From an uncultured Nitrososphaera sp. (lineage in GTDB: Archaea > Thermoproteota > Nitrososphaeria > Nitrososphaerales > Nitrososphaeraceae): 5,265 nucleotides of DNA. A program made the translations under genes and the position numbers. The stretch is from contig NZ_CAMLDP010000101.1 of NCBI RefSeq assembly GCF_946478925.1, positions 1 to 5,265 of the forward strand, given 5' to 3'. Position 1 is the first letter of the stretch. The number at the start of each line of letters is the position of its first letter. Positions 1 to 4,523 of this stretch are shown here, piece by piece. The notes under the pieces were generated by a model that worked only from the letters and a program-made list of their open reading frames with translations, was not told the DNA's origin and did no database searches.

Positions 1-833
1 CTGCTACAGACTCGGCAACAAATGGAGAGGAGGGGCGAGACTTTGACGCGCAGGGAACAATCAATACGAGAACAGACATTACAGAATCCCTAAGTTATAA
101 TTTAGAGGGTAATTGGAATATCCAAGTAAGAAATGGCGAAGTTGTACAATTTGACGTAGCCATGGCCGCCACACCTTCTGACACCAATCTTGGCAAGTCC
201 CACTCTCATGAATTACTGAACTATCAGCCAACGACCGTGGGTGTTTTGGATTCTAATAATAACTTCTTTACCAGTGGCATGATTGACATTGGAACTAATG
301 GCAAGGTATCATGGCAGAATGTACCCGTTGTGATAACTTTTCGTGATAACGGCGGGACGATCACCATCACACTTGATGACACAAAGGCAGGCCATCATTT
401 TGCAGGACAGCCACTAACTGGCACAGTAGAATCAATCACGCCATGTCTAGAGAATCCAGGACCTGCGATGTCTATTGAAAACATTTGCCAAGCGGCAGGA
501 ACGGCAAATGATGAAGGAAATGGTGACACGGGCGCAGGTTTTAGCGGTGGCAGCAGTCAATTTACCGTAACAATCGATAGCGATACGTTTGGGCCTAATG
601 AAACACCCGGAGTTAGCGGCAAGGTGAACGACGGAGCTGCGGGCACGGTGGCGCAGGTAGATGTTCTGGATTCTTCAGGCAAGGTAGTGTACAACACCGT
701 GGCAGGAGTCTCGTCGGATGGCAGCTTCTTTACGACATTGAAGGAGTTTTCTCCGGGTCAGTACAACGTGGTGGTGACTTATCATGGGAAGACAGGTACC
801 GCAAACTTTGAAGTTGTAGAGACTGGAACATAG
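1..833 (+). CDS. Secreted/surface beta-rich protein with C-terminal Ig-like domain (5' end missing)
   Basis: The reading frame is open from the left edge (first full codon at 3) to TAG at 831-833, giving 276 visible residues. The ATG at 162 is internal, because the same frame continues upstream without a stop. Residues about 30-140 form a beta-rich, Asn/Thr/Gly-rich domain with an H-S-H-E motif (His67, His69) and an H-H-F-A-G-Q-P motif (His131-132). Two cysteines (148, 162) follow and could form a disulfide. A Gly/Ser-rich linker then leads to an Ig-like domain at about 185-272 with alternating hydrophobic strands and the typical ending Y-N-V-V-V-T-Y...A-N-F-E-V. The chain stops just after this domain, with no C-terminal membrane anchor. 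The composition fits an exported protein, but any signal peptide lies outside the window. I recall similar proteins in thaumarchaea, but function is unknown. GC is lower (roughly 45%) than in neighbouring genes. Confidence 0.8.
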   Translation, partial: ATDSATNGEEGRDFDAQGTINTRTDITESLSYNLEGNWNIQVRNGEVVQFDVAMAATPSDTNLGKSHSHELLNYQPTTVGVLDSNNNFFTSGMIDIGTNGKVSWQNVPVVITFRDNGGTITITLDDTKAGHHFAGQPLTGTVESITPCLENPGPAMSIENICQAAGTANDEGNGDTGAGFSGGSSQFTVTIDSDTFGPNETPGVSGKVNDGAAGTVAQVDVLDSSGKVVYNTVAGVSSDGSFFTTLKEFSPGQYNVVVTYHGKTGTANFEVVETGT

Positions 834-891
834 AATATCATGTAGCACGCGCATGTACGAAACGAGAAGGTCTTTGCAATAGTGTAACATG

Positions 892-1533
892 CTATCTTGT
901 CGCCAAGCGGTACGGCCTGCCGGGCCGGAACGCAATCGTCCTTGCAGACACTCTGTCGCGGATGCCGCGCCTGTTCACCTCGTTGTTCTGCGGGCGGGAC
1001 GTGCCGTGCTCGTCCACTATCTCCACCTCGACGTCATCGTGGAACTTTTTCTTTACAGCCCACGCCATCGAAAGTGCCATTCTCATGTTGCCGTCGCCTA
1101 TCTTGACCACCTTTCTGTGTGAGCTGACGCCTCCAAGCACCGCGGAAATCTGCTCTACGGCGCTTGCAGGTGACGACTCGACGATGCTTGCTATCTCTTC
1201 GTGTAGGTACATGATTGAGATGCCTATCCTGTTGCCCGGGTCGATGCCGATTGTCAGCTGGTCGTCCGCGTGCGAGCCCACTATGCTCCGGAGTATCTTT
1301 GCCTTGGCTATCGCAGGGTATCTCGCAAGCTCGGTGTCGAGCATCACTGCCTTTCTTCCCGAAATTATGCCCGCCTCGTCGCGCGTGGTAATTACTACCT
1401 TGCAGTCAGAGTCTGCCGCTTCTTCCGGCGATATGGAATCGTATCTAACCTCCATCTGCTTTAGCGCACGCGTGATTTCATAATACGGCCGGCCACGGAT
1501 AGTCGCCACTGCCACCTTGTACTGTTGTTGCAA
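892..1533 (-). CDS. RuvC/YqgF-like RNase H-fold protein, putative nuclease
   Basis: This frame encodes 213 residues from a TTG at 1533 and ends with TAG at 894-892. The N-terminal 90 residues are a separate alpha/beta region I do not recognise. From residue 94 the chain looks like a RuvC/YqgF-type RNase H fold. It has a first strand with I-G-I-D-P-G (Asp98), a strand with V-V-K-I-G-D-G-N (142-149), a V-D-E-H-G-T motif (173-178) recalling the YqgF D-E-R-x-T/S motif, and a last helix with D193-R-V-S-A. Together these give the acidic residues expected for metal-dependent nucleic-acid cleavage, so a nuclease or resolvase role is inferred, not shown. The start is uncertain. No in-frame ATG lies nearby, the GGAG at 1540-1537 is only 3 nt from TTG, and the promoter-placed ATG at 1562 is in another frame (see the 1545-1562 entry). 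It converges on the gene to its left with a 58-bp gap. Confidence 0.8.
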   Translation of the reverse strand: MQQQYKVAVATIRGRPYYEITRALKQMEVRYDSISPEEAADSDCKVVITTRDEAGIISGRKAVMLDTELARYPAIAKAKILRSIVGSHADDQLTIGIDPGNRIGISIMYLHEEIASIVESSPASAVEQISAVLGGVSSHRKVVKIGDGNMRMALSMAWAVKKKFHDDVEVEIVDEHGTSRPQNNEVNRRGIRDRVSARTIAFRPGRPYRLATR

Positions 1534-1544
1534 AAGCTCCTTTG

Positions 1545-1562
1545 TCAGGGGCGCTTCATCAT
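1545..1562 (-). other. Five-codon leader ORF or frameshifted true start of the RuvC-like gene
   Basis: On the minus strand, ATG-ATG-AAG-CGC-CCC-TGA runs from 1562 to 1545. Its ATG lies about 30 nt from the centre of the TATA-like box at 1588-1596. That matches the spacing seen for other genes here, so it is where a leaderless start would be expected. The frame stops after five codons, 11 nt before the TTG of the 213-residue ORF. One extra C in the CCCC run (positions 1551-1548) would fuse this ATG to the downstream frame as M-M-K-R-P-L-T-K-E-L-L-Q-Q-Q. It is therefore a short upstream ORF, a frameshift site, or an indel in the sequence. Confidence 0.4.
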
Positions 1563-1587
1563 CGACAGCTAGCTTGTATTGGAAATC

Positions 1588-1596
1588 GCTTTTAAG
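1588..1596 (-). promoter_or_regulatory. Possible TATA box for the RuvC-like gene
   Basis: The minus strand reads CTTAAAAGC here, inside the 65-bp gap after the ATPase-subunit stop codon (the stop is at 1601-1599). An archaeal start site about 25 nt downstream would fall near 1565, just before ATG 1562. The box is short and a looser match than the one at 2017-2026, so read-through from the upstream gene is also possible. Confidence 0.4.
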
Positions 1597-1598
1597 CT

Positions 1599-1991
1599 TT
1601 ACTTCTTGCCGGCCTTGGCAGGTTTCGATTCCTGGCCTAGGACCGTCTTTACGATGCTCTCGACTGCCTTGTCAAACGAGGCGTCGATGTTCTTTTTTAT
1701 TGCGGCCAGACTCGTCTCGGCTTCCTTCATTATCTGCGCGGACTCGGACTCGGCTTCCGCCCTTGCAGCTTCTACTATCCTCTTGGCCTCCTCGTTTGCC
1801 ATCGAGATTATCTGCTGCTTCAATTTGTCCACCTCCTCGTTAGAGTGCGCAAGCAGGCGCTTTTTCATTTCGTCCACGCGTGCGTTCATGCTGTCGATGT
1901 CGCTTTCTAGCTCGGCCAGCGCGCCGACGATGGACTCTACGGCGGAATGCGAAGTAGCGGTAACGGTAGCAGCGGCCTTATCGTGTCCCAA
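1599..1991 (-). CDS. A-type ATP synthase H-like peripheral-stalk subunit (coiled coil)
   Basis: The product is 130 residues and almost entirely helical. Residues about 20-118 form a continuous Ala/Glu/Lys-rich coiled coil with no proline, containing E-E-A-K-R-I-V-E-A-A-R-A-E-A-E-S-E. The tail is basic (K-P-A-K-A-G-K-K). This pattern matches archaeal AhaH-type subunits, which pair with subunit E in the peripheral stalk linking the membrane and catalytic parts of the A-type ATPase at the cytoplasmic face. The family is usually about 100-110 residues, so this one has an extended N-terminus. No other ATPase subunit gene is in the window, and low-complexity coiled coils are easily misassigned, so the role is probable only. 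The start is TTG at 1991. It is the only start codon before the upstream in-frame stop at 2018-2016, and a TATA box sits about 30 bp ahead of it. Confidence 0.65.
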   Translation of the reverse strand: MGHDKAAATVTATSHSAVESIVGALAELESDIDSMNARVDEMKKRLLAHSNEEVDKLKQQIISMANEEAKRIVEAARAEAESESAQIMKEAETSLAAIKKNIDASFDKAVESIVKTVLGQESKPAKAGKK

Positions 1992-2016
1992 GACGAAAGA
2001 ATTGCCGTGGCAGGGC

Positions 2017-2026
2017 TATTTAAAAG
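2017..2026 (-). promoter_or_regulatory. TATA box of the ATPase H-like gene
   Basis: The minus strand reads CTTTTAAATA, a close match to the archaeal TATA consensus, in the 52-bp gap after the NAC stop codon. Its centre is about 30 nt upstream of the TTG start, which predicts a transcript with almost no leader. It supports both the TTG start and transcription separate from the PUA-NAC operon. Confidence 0.65.
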
Positions 2027-2043
2027 TATGAGGGGCTCTGCTG

Positions 2044-2379
2044 TCAGGTCGTGAGCGTCAGGATCGCCTGTGCCATGTCGCCCTTTGATTCGGTCAGCGC
2101 CTGGACTGCCTTTTCCCTCGACACGCCTGCCTGCTGCATGACAAGCAGTATGTCGTCCTCCTTGAAAGTCGGCACGTCGCGCTGCTTTTCCTCGATGTCG
2201 GTGGCGACCACCTGGAAGATGGTGCTGTCCTTGCCCTTCATCTCGATGATCTGCGGCTTGACCAGGTAGAATTCCTTAGTATCGGTCTTGATTATGACTT
2301 CCTCGACGTTTGGCATCTCCTTCATGTCGAGGCCCATCTTGTCCAACATGCGCCTCATTTCGCGGTTGCCGCGCATCAT
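2044..2379 (-). CDS. nac: Nascent polypeptide-associated complex protein (archaeal NAC)
   Basis: This 111-residue protein has the full archaeal NAC architecture. The N-terminus is basic and Met-rich (M-R-G-N-R-E-M-R-R-M-L-D-K-M-G). A NAC beta-barrel domain follows at about 24-64 (N-V-E-E-V-I-I-K-T...V-K-P-Q-I-I-E-M-K-G). A C-terminal UBA-like three-helix domain spans about 73-111 (D-I-L-L-V-M-Q-Q-A-G-V-S-R-E-K-A). NAC binds ribosomes near the peptide exit tunnel and shields emerging chains. Archaea have only the alpha-type chain, which works as a homodimer. Two consecutive ATG codons stand at 2379 and 2376; the first is used here, and the second is equally possible. The gene begins 10 bp after the PUA gene stop, so the two are very probably co-transcribed. 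The stop is TGA at 2046-2044. Confidence 0.95.
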   Translation of the reverse strand: MMRGNREMRRMLDKMGLDMKEMPNVEEVIIKTDTKEFYLVKPQIIEMKGKDSTIFQVVATDIEEKQRDVPTFKEDDILLVMQQAGVSREKAVQALTESKGDMAQAILTLTT

Positions 2380-2389
2380 GTCACAGTTG

Positions 2390-2878
2390 CTATGCCGTCC
2401 GACCTTTTATTCCTTCCCGCACTTTGACTGCTACACCCTTTGAAAACCTGCCCATCAGGCCGGCGCCGAGCACGGCTATCCCGACTGCAATCACGCTGTT
2501 ATCCCCATCAAGGACGGCGACATCAGAGCCCGTCTTCACGTTAGAGCCGCACCACTGTACGTGGCGGCAGAAAAGCGACCGTCCCTCGCTCACAAACGGC
2601 ACAGCGTCGGCGGCTGGAACCACGCAGTTTTCCCGGAAAGCGGGGCTGTTTTTGGCAAAAAACCGCGCTCCTTCCACGGTGAGCGCAAGCCCGCCGTCGG
2701 TGCGCAGGGTAGCGACAAGAGCGCCATCGATTGAAAAGTTCTTTATCCTGCCCGTTTTTCGCGAGTATTCAAACTGCATGTTGTCATTGGCCGGCAGGGC
2801 CTCTGACACGCCGGCACCAAAGACGGCATCAACGTGCCGGCAGACCTTTTCCCGTGCGTCGAGCGGTAGCGGGTTCAA
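2390..2878 (-). CDS. PUA-domain RNA-binding protein, MCT-1/Tma20-like
   Basis: The 162-residue protein has an N-terminal pre-PUA region and a C-terminal PUA domain. The former includes F-S-I-D-G-A-L-V-A-T-L-R-T-D-G-G-L (48-64) and L-T-V-E-G-A-R (66-72). The PUA domain, about 84-158, carries F-V-S-E-G-R-S-L-F-C-R-H-V (95-107), V-K-T-G-S-D-V-A-V-L-D (114-124), V-I-A-V-G-I-A (129-135) and a final G-V-A-V-K-V-R-E-G. This is the layout of the archaeal relatives of MCT-1/Tma20, whose eukaryotic members bind the small ribosomal subunit in initiation and recycling. Function here is inferred from that family. The start is TTG at 2878. No in-frame ATG exists before the stop at 2941-2939, and a TATA box lies 28 bp upstream. 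It is the first gene of an operon with NAC. Confidence 0.85.
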   Translation of the reverse strand: MNPLPLDAREKVCRHVDAVFGAGVSEALPANDNMQFEYSRKTGRIKNFSIDGALVATLRTDGGLALTVEGARFFAKNSPAFRENCVVPAADAVPFVSEGRSLFCRHVQWCGSNVKTGSDVAVLDGDNSVIAVGIAVLGAGLMGRFSKGVAVKVREGIKGRTA

Positions 2879-2901
2879 GCACTGGGTTTGCAGAAATCCC
2901 C

Positions 2902-2909
2902 CATAAATA
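2902..2909 (-). promoter_or_regulatory. TATA box of the PUA-NAC operon
   Basis: The minus strand reads TATTTATG. Its centre is about 28 nt upstream of the TTG start at 2878, predicting a leaderless or nearly leaderless transcript. The ATG embedded in the box (2904) would lie upstream of the transcript start and opens only a nine-residue frame. Confidence 0.6.
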
Positions 2910-2936
2910 CAGTGCCACTTGACTGTAGCTTGTTCG

Positions 2937-2948
2937 TTCTATATAGAA
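2937..2948. promoter_or_regulatory. Perfect 12-bp palindrome, candidate operator
   Basis: TTCTATATAGAA is a perfect inverted repeat, centred about 20 bp upstream of the TATA box of the AbrB-PhoU gene and between the two divergent promoters. Its right half (TATATAGAA, 2940-2948) recurs at 2961-2969, overlapping the TATA box. The spacing is 21 bp, two helical turns. Such symmetry suits a dimeric regulator. The protein is unknown, and the neighbouring AbrB-domain gene is the obvious candidate. Confidence 0.45.
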
Positions 2949-3013
2949 AATGGGTAGGCATATATAGAATCAAGTAAAAACCAACAATCGATGGAGAGCA
3001 TTATAGAAAATGG
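2942..3013 (+). repeat. 12-bp direct repeat TATAGAAAATGG, two copies 60 bp apart
   Basis: TATAGAAAATGG occurs at 2942-2953 and again at 3002-3013. The second copy lies inside the coding region of the AbrB-PhoU gene (codons 4-8). A partial copy, TATAGAA, lies at 2963-2969 over the TATA box. The copies therefore bracket the promoter and the start codon. They may be binding sites or a small duplication of the 5' end of the gene. Confidence 0.5.
2960..2967 (+). promoter_or_regulatory. TATA box of the AbrB-PhoU gene
   Basis: ATATATAG lies 28 bp (centre to start) upstream of the ATG at 2991. The predicted start site falls within a few bases of the ATG, so the message would be leaderless or nearly so. 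No Shine-Dalgarno-like sequence precedes the ATG. Confidence 0.65.
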
Positions 3014-4064
3014 CAATGGCAAGGCCGGCCACGGAGAAGAAACAAGGAAACTGCAGTACACCGGCGGCTCGTCGTACATTGTCTCGCTTCCTAAAAAGTG
3101 GATACAGGAGCTTGGCCTCAAGCAGGGCGACCACGTTACCATATTGAGACAGGGCAACTCGACATTGCAGATTGCCCCGGCGTCAAAGCGCGTCACAAAA
3201 GAGCAGAGGGACGCCACGATAGAAGTCACAAAGGACAACAACCCCTACTTTATCGCAAGAAAGCTCATCGCGCTTTACTTTCTTGGCTATAACGTCATAC
3301 ACATAGTCCCAAAGGACGGCAGGCTGCAGGTGGAGCAGCGCGATGTCATCAAGACCATCGCCCGGCGAATACTCATGGGGACCGAGATAATAGCAGACTC
3401 GGCTGCGGGCATTACGCTCCAAGTGCTAATCAACTTGCTTGACCTGTCAGTGGACGCCGCGTTCAAGCGGATGCTCTTGATTGCCAAGTCAATGTACCGC
3501 GACGTGATGATGGCGCTCCGTGAAAACAACGCCGAGCTTGCGGAAGAGGTTGTAAAATCTGATGATGAAGTTGACAGGTTCAGCTTTTACATAGTCAGGC
3601 AGCTAAAGATAGCCATCAAGAACGAGCACCTTCTCAAGGAAATCGGCCTTGAAGAGCCGCGCAACTGCCTTGGCTACAGGCTGATTGCCAAGTCGGTCGA
3701 GCGCGTCGCCGACCACGCGGCCATAATCGCCAAGGACATCATAGATATGCGCCAGCCGGCAAACAAGGAAGTCATCGAGAAGATAGACGAGATGTGCAGT
3801 TTTGCGCTGGAGGTCCTCGACGACGCGTGCCTGTCGATGTTCAAGCGCGACTACGAAGCCGCTGACAGGGCGATTGAAAAGGCGCGCAGAGTCGACGAGA
3901 TGGAAAGAGCGATAATAAAGTCGATCTCAAAACCAAAAGACGCAAGCGAGATATACAGGGTAAGACTCATCACCGAGAACGTCCGGCGCGTGTCAGAGTG
4001 CGCAAGCGACATTGCGGAAATCGTGCTCAATATGACGGTGCAGCAGACCATCAGGAAAGGTTAA
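2991..4064 (+). CDS. phoU: AbrB-PhoU fusion regulator (phosphate uptake regulator type)
   Basis: The 357-residue protein begins with a short polar tail. A SpoVT/AbrB-type DNA-binding domain follows at about 22-62, with G-G-S-S-Y-I-V-S-L-P-K-K-W (25-37) and L-K-Q-G-D-H-V-T-I (43-51). After a linker region (about 75-115) come two PhoU-type helical repeats, about 140-250 and 260-350. Their acidic motifs fit PhoU metal-cluster sites: D-D-E-V-D-R-F (191-197), E-R-V-A-D-H-A (237-243), R-V-D-E-M-E-R (300-306) and R-R-V-S-E-C-A-S-D (332-340). PhoU proteins modulate phosphate transport and signalling. The archaeal AbrB fusion is generally taken as a transcription regulator of phosphate genes. No phosphate transporter lies in the window. 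The ATG at 2991 is supported by the TATA box. Palindromic and direct repeats in its promoter suggest autoregulation. The stop is TAA at 4062-4064. Confidence 0.9.
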   Translation: MESIIENGNGKAGHGEETRKLQYTGGSSYIVSLPKKWIQELGLKQGDHVTILRQGNSTLQIAPASKRVTKEQRDATIEVTKDNNPYFIARKLIALYFLGYNVIHIVPKDGRLQVEQRDVIKTIARRILMGTEIIADSAAGITLQVLINLLDLSVDAAFKRMLLIAKSMYRDVMMALRENNAELAEEVVKSDDEVDRFSFYIVRQLKIAIKNEHLLKEIGLEEPRNCLGYRLIAKSVERVADHAAIIAKDIIDMRQPANKEVIEKIDEMCSFALEVLDDACLSMFKRDYEAADRAIEKARRVDEMERAIIKSISKPKDASEIYRVRLITENVRRVSECASDIAEIVLNMTVQQTIRKG

Positions 4065-4068
4065 TTTC
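4060..4068 (+). promoter_or_regulatory. Possible TATA box of the aMBF1-hflX operon
   Basis: GTTAATTTC overlaps the stop codon of the AbrB-PhoU gene. Its centre is 31 nt from ATG 4095 and 25 nt from GTG 4089. The spacing to ATG 4095 matches that of the ATPase-subunit gene here, which favours ATG slightly. The box is weak, so read-through from the PhoU gene is also possible. Confidence 0.4.
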
Positions 4069-4094
4069 GCCCGCCTGCATCTAGCCGGGTGGTA

Positions 4095-4520
4095 ATGTCC
4101 TACTGCGAGCTGTGCGGCAGGCCCGCCGCTGAGAGGAAGATGGTCATAGTCGACGGTACCGTTTTCAAGGTTTGCATGTCGTGTTCAAAGCACGGCAAGC
4201 CATACACACCCGCGCAGGTGCCATCAGCGGCGAAAAAGAAAAAGGCCGCTTCCACTTCTGCCCCGAGGCAGGCAAAAATCGGCATGGCAGACGACCTCGT
4301 GCTCGACCCCGAGTTTCCGAGACTCATCAGGGAGGCTAGGATGAAAAAGGGCATCACGCACGAGCAGCTTGGAATGCAGATGAACGAAAAGGCCAACCTC
4401 CTCAGGAGGTTCGAGACGGGCGCGCTCAAGCCGGACGAGATCTTTGCAAAGAAATTGGAGCGCCACCTTGGAATCAAATTATACACAAGCGCTTCGGCGG
4501 CAGATAAAGAAGAAAAGTGA
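4095..4520 (+). CDS. mbf1: Archaeal multiprotein bridging factor 1 (aMBF1)
   Basis: From ATG 4095 the protein has 141 residues. An N-terminal zinc ribbon carries C4-E-L-C7 and C27-M-S-C30. A basic, low-complexity linker (about 42-62, with K-K-K-K and A-S-T-S-A) joins it to a cro/C1-type helix-turn-helix at about 73-130. That domain has I-R-E-A-R-M-K-K-G-I-T-H-E-Q-L-G and L-L-R-R-F-E-T-G-A-L-K-P. This is the standard aMBF1 build. Eukaryotic Mbf1/EDF1 is a transcription coactivator and also binds collided ribosomes and guards the reading frame. The archaeal protein has been reported to associate with the small ribosomal subunit. An in-frame GTG at 4089 would add two residues. ATG is preferred because it opens directly on the conserved M-S-Y-C-E-L-C-G. 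hflX follows after 3 bp, so the two are co-transcribed. Confidence 0.92.
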   Translation: MSYCELCGRPAAERKMVIVDGTVFKVCMSCSKHGKPYTPAQVPSAAKKKKAASTSAPRQAKIGMADDLVLDPEFPRLIREARMKKGITHEQLGMQMNEKANLLRRFETGALKPDEIFAKKLERHLGIKLYTSASAADKEEK

Positions 4521-4523
4521 AAG

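Noticed and set aside
162..833. ATG at 162 as the gene start of the left-edge protein
   Set aside because: The same frame is open back to base 3 with protein-like beta-rich sequence, so the ATG is internal and the gene starts outside the window.
834..891. CATGTA direct repeat (839-844, 852-857) in the convergent gap as a terminator
   Set aside because: There is no stable stem and no T-run on either strand, so a terminator cannot be supported.
962..1483. 173-codon plus-strand ORF
   Set aside because: It lies wholly antisense to the RuvC-like gene and has no recognisable domain; GC-rich coding DNA often leaves the opposite strand open.
1579..2031. 150-codon plus-strand ORF
   Set aside because: It is antisense to the ATPase H-like gene and its Ser/Ala/Leu-rich translation is the expected complement of a Glu/Lys/Ala coiled coil.
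2875..2904. Nine-residue ORF (ATG 2904, minus strand) whose TGA overlaps the TTG of the PUA gene
   Set aside because: The overlap looks like translational coupling, but this ATG is part of the TATA box and would not be in the transcript.
2310..2906. 198-codon plus-strand ORF
   Set aside because: It is antisense to the PUA gene and the start of NAC. The translation is Arg/Pro/Ser-rich without domain features, while the minus-strand frame is a clear PUA protein.
4477..4486. AT-rich AAATTATACA inside aMBF1 as a separate hflX promoter
   Set aside because: It lies more than 40 nt from the hflX start, unlike the other TATA boxes here, and the 3-bp gene spacing favours co-transcription.
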